DNA of 5,483 nt from Parcubacteria group bacterium. GTDB lineage: Bacteria > Patescibacteriota > Minisyncoccia > SW-4-49-11. The DNA is taken from the NCBI GenBank assembly GCA_003565105.1, contig PXDG01000121.1, forward strand, positions 1 through 5,483, given 5' to 3'. A program made the position numbers and the translations under genes. The notes beneath the pieces are model-generated. The model worked only from the letters and a program-made list of their open reading frames with translations, searched no databases and had not been told where the DNA came from. Shown piece by piece: positions 1 through 5,483 of the stretch; within the stretch, counting starts at the first letter, position 1; every line of letters begins with the position of its first letter.

Positions 1-52
1 CGTAGGGTCTGGTGTAGGGTCTGGTGTGGGGTCTGGTGTAGGGTCTGGTGTG
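1..52. repeat. 12-bp tandem repeat encoding (TPDP)n
   Basis: Units of 12 bp start at 1, 13, 25 and 37, with a degenerate fifth from 49. On the plus strand the unit reads approximately TGTAGGGTCTGG; the third unit has G for A. Read on the minus strand it encodes Thr-Pro-Asp-Pro repeats (residues about 527-543 of the surface protein). Because 12 is a multiple of three, changes in copy number would lengthen or shorten the linker without shifting the frame. The array may continue beyond the window, so its full copy number is unknown. Confidence 0.9.
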
Positions 53-1629
53 GGAGTGGTAGGTTCTTGCCCAGGGAGAGTACTATTTTGAGATTGTTCA
101 GGAGGAGTGTCTCGGCAATTGGGGTGATTGGCAGGGAATGAGTTTCCTTTCGCTTTGATATCACTTTCCTCGTCCCACTGTATGCGTTCGTAACTTACTC
201 CTGTCCAAGAGGTATAAAAGAAGGTATCAGTATTTGCTAGTGCGGTAATAGTTCCTGCTCTCCGTGTTGATACTTCAATATCCATGCTATTCGGGTTTCG
301 TATACGCCAACGAGCTATGTCGTGATCTTGATATTTTTGAGGACAGTCTGTGATGTAGGTAAGAATAAGTCGTCGTCTTTCTTCTGTTTCAAAACTTGCT
401 CCTGGTGCCCAATCTGTCCAATCGTGAAGGGCGTTTCTTACTCTCACTTGAGGGTAGTAAGTAGTTGAGGGATCTAATCCTGTAACCTGATAACTTTCAA
501 CACTTCCTATGGAAGCTTGATTATAGACTAAATTAGTACGTGCACTATCTGAATATATTCGTACATTATATTCAGTCTGGGGATCATTGTCTGGGTCACT
601 GTAGTTCCAATTTAATCGAGCACTACTATCTGTAATATTTGTAGTTCTGTCGTAGGTCACACTTGGTGGCTGGTTTGTTTGTGGTTCTATAGTGATTTGA
701 TATTCAAGAAAGTCTTCAAAAGCATAAAAGACTCTTGGATTGATAGCAAAACCATTGAGTGCATAAGCTGACATATTAATAGGTGTTATAAATCCAGAGC
801 CTATGCTTTGTTGTGTCATTGTTCCAGGAATGGAAAAAAGATGAGTGTACATCATTGTTCCTTGTGCTGCTGATTGTCCATATCCCGTTTGAGTAAATAA
901 ATCGTAGGATCCTTTATTGAATTGATTATATACATAGAGTCGATTACTTGGATTCATCCCCCATATATTTCTTCCTGTATCAGCACGATAGAGATCTGTT
1001 ACTCCAGAGGTTAAGGTTACTGGTGGTGGGTATACTCTGACGGTGACTTCTCCAGGAGCTGTGGCTGTACAAGAATTTTGATTACAACTGAGTATATTAT
1101 GATTTGATGTGGTTGGTTGCATTGATAATTGCTGTGTATTATCAAACCTGAACCCAACTTGTCGGGTTCCATTAAAGGTTGAGTTATTGAGATTACTCGG
1201 ATTGATCCAATTGGAAGAGGTTATGGGGTGAGTATTCCCATCTATAGGGTGACTTCCGTTAAAGCTTCCTTCGTTTAAAAAGAACCTACCATTTTTTGTA
1301 GGTTCGAGCACTGAAAAGGTATCTCCAACTGATATTGTGGATGAAGGTTGAAGATTGGTTCCATTGGCGAGTTGTAGATCTGTATTTAATTCAATTTGAC
1401 CTCCTATTTCTAAGATGAGTCTTTGTGCATTGGCTCCGTCTCCCCACATTAAAAATTGATTGGATGGATTACCCCATTCTGCATACGTTCCTCGATTTGT
1501 CAAACTTAATCCAGTGAATTCTAATGGGTAGGTAACACTTCGTCCTTGAATAGTGATAGGAGTGAGAATTGTTCCTATTAGTGTAGCTAAGATTAATAGT
1601 TGGTTTATTTTTTGTGGAACTGTTTTCAT
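1..1629 (-). CDS. Secreted surface protein with fibronectin type III domain and TPDP linker (C-terminus beyond window)
   Basis: An open frame of 543 codons runs without a stop from the ATG at 1629 to the window edge, so the C-terminus is missing. The N-terminus looks like a signal peptide or signal anchor: Lys at 3 and 7, then a hydrophobic stretch at about 11-27. I see no clear signal peptidase site. Residues 30-300 are rich in Asn, Thr, Ser and Gln and carry three copies of a Trp-x(1-2)-NPSN motif (W52, W141, W223), suggesting repeated beta-rich modules. Residues about 320-416 resemble a fibronectin type III domain, with PPSV at the start, an LNWNYSDPDND strand and turn, and a GLDPSTTYYPQVRVRN strand near the end. 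A further domain of about 90 residues contains two Cys (in TDCPQ and PNCRD). From 524 the protein becomes a Pro/Thr/Asp linker. An extracellular adhesion or glycan-binding role is inferred. The ATG has no obvious Shine-Dalgarno sequence. I do not recognise a named family for the whole protein. Confidence 0.82.
   Translation of the reverse strand, partial: MKTVPQKINQLLILATLIGTILTPITIQGRSVTYPLEFTGLSLTNRGTYAEWGNPSNQFLMWGDGANAQRLILEIGGQIELNTDLQLANGTNLQPSSTISVGDTFSVLEPTKNGRFFLNEGSFNGSHPIDGNTHPITSSNWINPSNLNNSTFNGTRQVGFRFDNTQQLSMQPTTSNHNILSCNQNSCTATAPGEVTVRVYPPPVTLTSGVTDLYRADTGRNIWGMNPSNRLYVYNQFNKGSYDLFTQTGYGQSAAQGTMMYTHLFSIPGTMTQQSIGSGFITPINMSAYALNGFAINPRVFYAFEDFLEYQITIEPQTNQPPSVTYDRTTNITDSSARLNWNYSDPDNDPQTEYNVRIYSDSARTNLVYNQASIGSVESYQVTGLDPSTTYYPQVRVRNALHDWTDWAPGASFETEERRRLILTYITDCPQKYQDHDIARWRIRNPNSMDIEVSTRRAGTITALANTDTFFYTSWTGVSYERIQWDEESDIKAKGNSFPANHPNCRDTPPEQSQNSTLPGQEPTTPTPDPTPDPTPDPTPDPT
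1277..1305 (-). other. Terminator-like hairpin inside the surface protein gene
   Basis: A perfect 8-bp inverted repeat, GAACCTAC (1282-1289) and GTAGGTTC (1298-1305), encloses an 8-nt loop. In the direction of transcription (minus strand) the stem is followed at once by five Ts (1281-1277). This resembles a short intrinsic terminator or attenuator, but it lies within the coding region at about codons 109-118 (EPTKNGRFFL), with no stop codon nearby. The stem is only half GC, so termination would be weak. It may be a coincidence of the coding sequence. Confidence 0.4.
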
Positions 1630-1733
1630 AGAAGGTATGCGTATTATTTGATTTACTCACTGTTTGACTTGTAGTAATGAAGTGTTATGACAATAAGGGG
1701 AAACAATTTTTACCACAAGATATAATATAAGTA

Positions 1734-1763
1734 ATTCTACCATATGTTTGTTAATGTTTTCAA
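1734..1763 (-). promoter_or_regulatory. Candidate promoter for the surface protein gene
   Basis: On the minus strand, TTGAAA (1763-1758, five of six matches to the -35 consensus) is followed by an 18-bp spacer and TAGAAT (1739-1734, five of six matches to the -10 consensus). A TG one base upstream of the -10 makes it an extended -10. The predicted start is near 1727. A second -10-like TATTAT lies just downstream. This is a motif-level prediction in AT-rich DNA. Confidence 0.5.
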
Positions 1764-1832
1764 ATGATAAGAAATGTGGATATCTTTTGTTGTGGTCGTA
1801 TGGGGAGGAATATTGGGGGCGGTATATATATT

Positions 1833-1861
1833 TTGTATCGATTCTATCAATATGATATAAT
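1833..1861 (+). promoter_or_regulatory. Candidate promoter for the ruvA operon
   Basis: A perfect TATAAT -10 box (1856-1861) has TG at 1853-1854, giving an extended -10. A weak -35, TTGTAT (1833-1838, three of six matches), sits 17 bp upstream. Transcription would start near 1868, about 50 nt before the ruvA ATG. It is the best candidate upstream of the whole ruvA to transketolase string, and I saw no better promoter in the short gaps between those genes. Confidence 0.55.
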
Positions 1862-1878
1862 ATGAAACATAGATACAA
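1833..1878. repeat. Inverted repeat flanking the ruvA -10 box
   Basis: TTGTATC (1833-1839) is matched by its exact reverse complement GATACAA (1872-1878), with 32 bp between. If the left arm is allowed a 5-nt bulge (1839-1843), the match extends to ten pairs, TTGTAT+CTAT against ATAG+ATACAA. The arms bracket the -35 and the likely start site, as an operator might. In DNA this AT-rich a chance match is quite possible. Confidence 0.3.
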
Positions 1879-1917
1879 CTATTCGTATATTAATTGAAAT
1901 ACAAAAAATAACGACCT

Positions 1918-2493
1918 ATGATTGGAAGATTGCGTGGACGAATTGTAGAAACTTCAGCACACTCTATTGTCTTGGATGTGAATGGAGTTGGGTATGTGGT
2001 GTTTGTGAATCTTTCAACGTTGTCACGCCTCGGCCATATTGGAAATGAAGCTTCATTGGTTACTTATTTGGAAGTGAAAGAAGATAAGATGGCTTTGTAT
2101 GGGTTCCTGAATAACGAAGAGTATGCCTTGTTTCAACTACTCATTGCTGTAAATGGAGTGGGGTGCAAAAGTGCTTTGACGATTCTTGATTTAGGGACTC
2201 CTGATCAAATTAGTCAAGCGATTCGAGACGAACACGTGTCGATTTTGACTCAGGTCTCGGGTATCGGAAAAAAAACGGCTGAACGACTTATTTTGGAACT
2301 CAAAGATAAAGTTGGCTTCGCTGGTGTTGAGTCAGGATCTCCACTGCAACGTACCCGGCAAGCGGATCTGGTTGATGCTCTTGAGTCACTTGGATTTAAG
2401 CCTGGTGAGATTCAGCGAGTGGTGAATGAGATGGATACGACCCTCGATCTTGGTGAACAGGTTCGTCAAGCACTCAAATTATTACAAGGATAA
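1918..2493 (+). CDS. ruvA: Holliday junction branch migration protein RuvA
   Basis: RuvA binds four-way DNA junctions as a tetramer and loads the RuvB motor for branch migration before RuvC cleavage. At 191 residues it is close to the usual 190-205. The N-terminal OB-fold domain (1-63) opens with the typical MIGRLRGRIV and carries NGVGYVV and the LYGF ending. The acidic pin is present as E55 and D56, the same positions as in E. coli. Domain II (64-about 135) has both helix-hairpin-helix motifs, NGVGCKSA (79-86) and SGIGKKTAERLILELKDK (114-131). A linker (about 135-147) leads to the small RuvB-contacting domain III, QADLVDALESLGFKPGEI (148-165). The ATG has no Shine-Dalgarno sequence but fits the family N-terminus exactly. 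It is the first gene of the plus-strand string; the next gene begins 8 bp after its stop. No ruvB or ruvC is visible. Confidence 0.97.
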   Translation: MIGRLRGRIVETSAHSIVLDVNGVGYVVFVNLSTLSRLGHIGNEASLVTYLEVKEDKMALYGFLNNEEYALFQLLIAVNGVGCKSALTILDLGTPDQISQAIRDEHVSILTQVSGIGKKTAERLILELKDKVGFAGVESGSPLQRTRQADLVDALESLGFKPGEIQRVVNEMDTTLDLGEQVRQALKLLQG

Positions 2494-2501
2494 ATAGGTT
2501 T

Positions 2502-3404
2502 ATGGTACGGAATATTACCCGATTTACAGAGTCTGTATTGACGAGCCAGTGTATGGTTGGGATTTTGAATGTCTCTTCTGTTTTTGAAGCGGAAGTGTGT
2601 ATTATGCAGTCTCAAAGACATACACAGCCACTTCTTGTGGCTTTGAATTTCGATTCAACAGTAGTAGCTCGTCAGGTTGAATATTTATCTTCAATGGCAC
2701 AAGATATTGGATCTGTTGTTGGCATTGGAGCGCCTCAAACAAATTCTCTTGATGAAATCCGAGCATTTTTAGATGCGGGATGTTCCTTTGTTTCCTTTGA
2801 CGTCTCTGATTTGTCGTATGATCAAGCAGTTGAACAAGCTCAGTATGTTACGCAATTAGCTCACGCTCAATACGCATTTGTAGAGATTCTTATAGGTGGA
2901 TGTGTGAAAAATCGCTGGCAGGGAGTAGGGAAGAATGTATTTGATGTTCAAAACCTAGCTACTTGCGTACAACCAGATATGATTGGGCTGAAGGTGTCGC
3001 ATAGTGCTCGAGAAGTGGTATCTGGAGGATCTCACCAATCAAATACGGATTTTATTTCGGATGTGTATCAAAAGGTGGGGGTGCCGATGATAATTCACGG
3101 AGGAGTGATTGGGGCTTCCGGACTTTCTGGTTCTCTGCAAAAAGCTATTCATTCAGAGTATCGGTCTTTGGCGGGAATATCTGAGCATACTTGTATAGTA
3201 CTTTCTCGATATGGAGTGAAATATTTTTCTGTTGAAAAAGATATGGCTCCATTATGGGATTTGGCTTATAGACGATGCTTCGAGAATGCCAGTCAGTCAC
3301 ATCTTATCCGTCCAGATCAATTGTATCAGGAGTATCAAGAAATAACAGGTCAATTCTTTACCTATATGTATAAATTATTTTCTAATACCTATGAGCTCTC
3401 ATAA
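2502..3404 (+). CDS. Class II fructose/tagatose-bisphosphate aldolase-like protein lacking the catalytic Asp-His pair
   Basis: The protein has 300 residues; class II aldolases of the GatY/KbaY/Fba group have about 285-310. Features met in family order are: VGILNVSS (19-26, for AFNVNN), the strand and turn DAGCSFVSFDVSDL (91-104, for SGVRSVMIDGSHL), VEILIGG (127-133, for VEAELGxxGG), VSH at 165-167 (for GTAHG), and VPMIIHGG (194-201, for VPLVLHGG). The C-terminal helix resembles the family's closing segment. H167 and H199 correspond to two zinc ligands. The HLDH motif that supplies the catalytic Asp and third zinc His is absent: ungapped alignment puts P78 and Q79 there. The substrate-binding NVAT strand reads SVEK (243-246), and about 22 extra residues precede it. 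Ordinary class II aldolase activity is therefore doubtful. It starts 8 bp after ruvA, with a possible AAGGA at 2486-2490, and overlaps the rpiB-like gene by 14 bp. It could be a pseudoenzyme or have changed chemistry. Assignment is from remembered family motifs. Confidence 0.7.
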   Translation: MVRNITRFTESVLTSQCMVGILNVSSVFEAEVCIMQSQRHTQPLLVALNFDSTVVARQVEYLSSMAQDIGSVVGIGAPQTNSLDEIRAFLDAGCSFVSFDVSDLSYDQAVEQAQYVTQLAHAQYAFVEILIGGCVKNRWQGVGKNVFDVQNLATCVQPDMIGLKVSHSAREVVSGGSHQSNTDFISDVYQKVGVPMIIHGGVIGASGLSGSLQKAIHSEYRSLAGISEHTCIVLSRYGVKYFSVEKDMAPLWDLAYRRCFENASQSHLIRPDQLYQEYQEITGQFFTYMYKLFSNTYELS

Positions 3405-3903
3405 GATTGATTCAACTCAAGAATTTTATCAAAAGCTGACCATTTATATGGGGGCTGATCATCGTGGGCGATTTCCTCGTGATGTGGTAGCGAATATATT
3501 GACGGATTGGCAGATTCGGTGGAAAGATGTAACGAATCTTGAACAAGATGATGGAGATGATTATCCTGATTTTGCTGAGCCAGTCGCTCAGTCGGTGAGT
3601 TATAATCAAGACTCTCTCGGAGTTCTCATCTGTGGCTCTGGTCATGGAATGTGTATTGCTGCAAATAAAGTGAAGGGGATTCGGGCTGCAGTCTGTCACA
3701 CCTCTCGGGAGGTTGAGTTGGCTCGCTCTCATAACCATATCAATATTTTGTGTATTGCTGCTGATACGATAGATGAACCCAAATTAGTAGGAATGATGCG
3801 AGCTTTTCTAGATACAGTTCCATCAGAATCAGATCGGCATATTCGTCGCTTGAATAAAGTTTCGCGGATTGAGCAAGACCTTTATAAACCTTATCATAAT
3901 TAA
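3391..3903 (+). CDS. rpiB: Ribose-5-phosphate isomerase B (RpiB/LacAB family)
   Basis: RpiB interconverts ribose-5-phosphate and ribulose-5-phosphate in the non-oxidative pentose phosphate pathway. The protein has 170 residues, slightly longer than the usual 140-155. The opening strand and phosphate/sugar loop GADHRG (21-26) match GxDHxG, and DYPDFA (57-62) is conserved. The active-site segment GVLICGSGHGMCIAANKVKG (77-96) contains the probable catalytic C81, equivalent to Cys66 of E. coli RpiB. H24 and H114 match E. coli His10 and His99, and S83 replaces the usual Thr68. The C-terminal DRHIRRLNKV (148-157) supplies basic phosphate-binding residues. H85 stands where Ile or Val is usual. The chosen ATG overlaps the preceding gene by 14 bp and gives about 15 residues before the first strand. 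The next ATG (residue 20) would cut into that strand, so the earlier start is preferred. A LacA/LacB-like or allose-6-P role cannot be excluded, but the neighbouring transketolase favours RpiB. Confidence 0.9.
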   Translation: MSSHKIDSTQEFYQKLTIYMGADHRGRFPRDVVANILTDWQIRWKDVTNLEQDDGDDYPDFAEPVAQSVSYNQDSLGVLICGSGHGMCIAANKVKGIRAAVCHTSREVELARSHNHINILCIAADTIDEPKLVGMMRAFLDTVPSESDRHIRRLNKVSRIEQDLYKPYHN

Positions 3904-3913
3904 TGAGATTACT

Positions 3914-5483
3914 ATGAATACAGACACGCACTATCTTGAATCTTTGGCTCGTTTAGCTCGGTATTGGATTATTCGATCCACTACGGCAGCTGGATCGGGT
4001 CATCCTACCTCTTCATTTTCTGCTACTGATTTGATGGTTGGCTTGATGTTTGGAGGAGTCTTTCGATATGATGTAGAGAACCCTGAGTATCGGAATAATG
4101 ATCGATTGATTTTTTCCAAAGGTCACGCGGCACCTTTATATTATGCATTATGGGCGCTTGCTGATGTTGTCTCAGAAGAAGATCTTTTGACTCTTCGTCA
4201 ATTTGATTCTGTGTTGGAAGGGCATCCCACGATGAGATTTCCCTATACTGAAGCAGCCACGGGATCTTTGGGGCAAGGCTTGTCGATTGGTGTGGGAATG
4301 GCTATCAATGCTCAAAAATTTGATAGTTTACCATATAAAACATATGTTTTGCTGGGAGATAGTGAGTTAGCAGAAGGTTCTGTATGGGAGGCTTTTGATA
4401 GTGCTCGTGAATATGAGTTATCCAATTTGGTTGCTATTGTGGATATGAATCGACTTGGGCAACGAGGAGAGACGATGGAAGGGCATAATGGGGAGAGATA
4501 CCGTGCAAAATGTGAAGCCTTTGGATGGGATGTTATTGAAGTAGATGGACACTCAATGGAGTCTATTCAAGCAGTGTATCGTCAGCTTGAATCACAAAGC
4601 AAACCTACGGTCATTTTAGCCAAAACGTATAAAGGTTATGGAGTATCTTTTCTTTCGGATAAAGATGGTTGGCATGGGAAGGCTCTGAATGATGAGGAAG
4701 CAGAGAAAGCCTTGGAAGAGTTAGGGATGGTGGATACTTCTTTGCGAGGCGAAATAGCTTCTCCAGAGATGTACGAGATAGATAGAGCTACTCTTGAGGG
4801 AGATTCTGAGTGGTACCCTCGCTATGATGTAGGAGAAAAGGTTGCTACTCGAAAAGCCTATGGGCAAGCATTGCAGGTGTTAGCTAGTGGATATGAAAAT
4901 CTCATTGTGCTCGATGCAGAGGTAAGTAACTCGACCTATGCCGAGAAGATGAAAGAAGTTGATACACAACGCTTCTTAGAAATGTATATTGCCGAACAAA
5001 ATATGGTAGGAGTTGCTTTGGGGCTTTCTCGAAGAGGAAAGAAGCCTTTTGTATCTACCTTTGCAGCCTTCTTTACGCGTGCATTTGATCAAATTCGAAT
5101 GGCTCAATATTCTGAGGCTAATATTGCCTTTATCGGATCCCATGCAGGAGTTTCTATTGGTCAAGATGGATCATCCCAGATGGCTATCGAAGATATTGCC
5201 CAATTCCGAACAATTCTTGATGGGGTGGTTGTATATCCTTCAGATGCAGTTTCAACACTGAAATTATTAGAAAAATTATATCTCCATCAATGTATCTCAT
5301 ATATGAGAACTACGCGAATGGACACGCCGGTATTATATACTGATGAAACTGATTTTGTGATTGGAGGTTCTGAGACCTTACGAAGCTCAGAGCGGGATCA
5401 AATAACCGTTATAGGTGCGGGAGTAACCTTACACGAAACCTTACAAGCCTATGAGTCCTTACGAGATCAAGGAATTGAGATTC
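3914..5483 (+). CDS. tkt: Transketolase (C-terminus beyond window)
   Basis: Transketolase uses thiamine diphosphate and a divalent metal to move two-carbon ketol units between sugar phosphates. There are 523 complete codons; comparison with human TKT (623 residues) suggests about 100 are missing, most of the C-terminal domain. The N-terminal pyrophosphate domain has GSGHP (27-31), SKGHAAP (68-74), GHP with H104, ATGSLGQG, the cofactor motif GDSELAEG (148-155) through N179, and WHGKAL with H254. The pyrimidine domain begins near 303 and has the catalytic glutamate E361 in YIAEQNMVG, then STFAAFFTRAFDQIRMAQ and GVSIGQDGSSQMAIEDIA. The sequence closely resembles the animal-type subgroup (for example NRLGQ, CEAFGW, VIGAGVTLHE). 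The usual GDG of the cofactor motif is GDS (S150). It starts 10 bp after rpiB with only a weak GAG upstream. An operon with rpiB supports a pentose phosphate role. No frameshift was seen in manual translation. Confidence 0.95.
   Translation, partial: MNTDTHYLESLARLARYWIIRSTTAAGSGHPTSSFSATDLMVGLMFGGVFRYDVENPEYRNNDRLIFSKGHAAPLYYALWALADVVSEEDLLTLRQFDSVLEGHPTMRFPYTEAATGSLGQGLSIGVGMAINAQKFDSLPYKTYVLLGDSELAEGSVWEAFDSAREYELSNLVAIVDMNRLGQRGETMEGHNGERYRAKCEAFGWDVIEVDGHSMESIQAVYRQLESQSKPTVILAKTYKGYGVSFLSDKDGWHGKALNDEEAEKALEELGMVDTSLRGEIASPEMYEIDRATLEGDSEWYPRYDVGEKVATRKAYGQALQVLASGYENLIVLDAEVSNSTYAEKMKEVDTQRFLEMYIAEQNMVGVALGLSRRGKKPFVSTFAAFFTRAFDQIRMAQYSEANIAFIGSHAGVSIGQDGSSQMAIEDIAQFRTILDGVVVYPSDAVSTLKLLEKLYLHQCISYMRTTRMDTPVLYTDETDFVIGGSETLRSSERDQITVIGAGVTLHETLQAYESLRDQGIEI

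Larger units (their letters stand above)
1630..1917. other. Divergent intergenic region between surface protein gene and ruvA
   Basis: This AT-rich spacer of 288 bp separates two genes transcribed away from each other. It holds one promoter candidate for each direction (minus at 1734-1763, plus at 1833-1861) and a short inverted repeat around the plus promoter. I see no tRNA, no recognisable riboswitch and no credible coding sequence. A short open frame on the minus strand crosses both promoters and has no recognisable protein character. The surface protein leader would be about 95-100 nt and the ruvA leader about 50 nt. Confidence 0.7.

Noticed and set aside
1..52. CRISPR-like array
   Set aside because: The repeats are 12 bp, directly adjacent with no spacers, and encode an in-frame protein linker.
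1469..1660. Open frame of 63 codons on the minus strand over the start of the surface protein gene
   Set aside because: It is a different frame of the same strand as the surface protein, whose signal peptide and 543-codon frame are far more credible.
1721..1726. Second perfect TATAAT on the plus strand upstream of ruvA
   Set aside because: It lacks a -35-like hexamer at 16-18 bp, is nearly 200 bp from the ruvA start, and overlaps the minus-strand promoter region.
1657..1878. Open frame of 73 codons on the minus strand in the intergenic region
   Set aside because: It crosses both promoter candidates, is of AT-driven composition rich in Tyr, Ile and His, and has no ribosome binding site or recognisable domain.
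2502..3404. Ribulose-phosphate 3-epimerase, suggested by its place next to rpiB and tkt
   Set aside because: The length (300 against about 220) and the motif order, including IIHGG and the FDVSDL segment, fit class II aldolases. The epimerase metal-binding and active-site motifs are not seen.
3412..3931. Two minus-strand open frames of 108 and 63 codons opposite rpiB
   Set aside because: They are antisense to a gene with clear RpiB active-site motifs and show no protein-like features.
4976..5261. Open frames of 62 codons (minus) and 82 codons (plus) within the transketolase gene
   Set aside because: They overlap the conserved pyrimidine-binding segment of transketolase in other frames and are shadows of that gene.
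1..5483. Alternative genetic code with UGA as Gly (as in some Gracilibacteria and Absconditabacteria)
   Set aside because: No in-frame TGA occurs in about 1,700 codons of credible genes, glycines use GGN codons, and the visible stops are TAA, so the standard code is sufficient.

Overview
The window appears to be chromosomal DNA from a bacterium with an AT-leaning genome. All five reading frames that look real use the standard code: there are no in-frame TGA codons, and the three visible stops are all TAA. Start codons mostly lack a convincing Shine-Dalgarno sequence. The compact genes, the large Asn/Thr/Ser-rich surface protein and the divergent sugar-phosphate enzymes would suit a Patescibacteria/CPR-like lineage. 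That placement is a weak inference, because no marker gene for taxonomy is present.

Layout: positions 1-1629 (minus strand) hold the first 543 codons of a secreted, fibronectin-III-containing surface protein. It leaves the window inside a TPDP linker encoded by a 12-bp tandem repeat. Positions 1630-1917 form a divergent intergenic region with a good promoter candidate facing each way. Positions 1918-5483 (plus strand) hold a tight gene string: ruvA (Holliday junction protein), a class II aldolase-like TIM-barrel protein, an rpiB-type pentose phosphate isomerase, and a transketolase truncated by the window end. Gaps within the string are 8 bp, a 14-bp overlap, and 10 bp, so one transcript is likely.

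Functionally, RpiB interconverts ribose-5-P and ribulose-5-P, and transketolase moves two-carbon units between sugar phosphates. Together they form part of the non-oxidative pentose phosphate pathway. The gene between ruvA and rpiB is the most interesting item. It has the architecture of class II fructose/tagatose-bisphosphate aldolases and keeps two of the three zinc histidines. It lacks the catalytic Asp and the adjacent zinc His, and has an insertion of about 22 residues before the substrate-binding strand. It is either a pseudoenzyme or an enzyme with changed chemistry, placed where an aldolase, transaldolase or epimerase would be expected. RuvA is a housekeeping repair protein that seems to share the transcript without a shared function.
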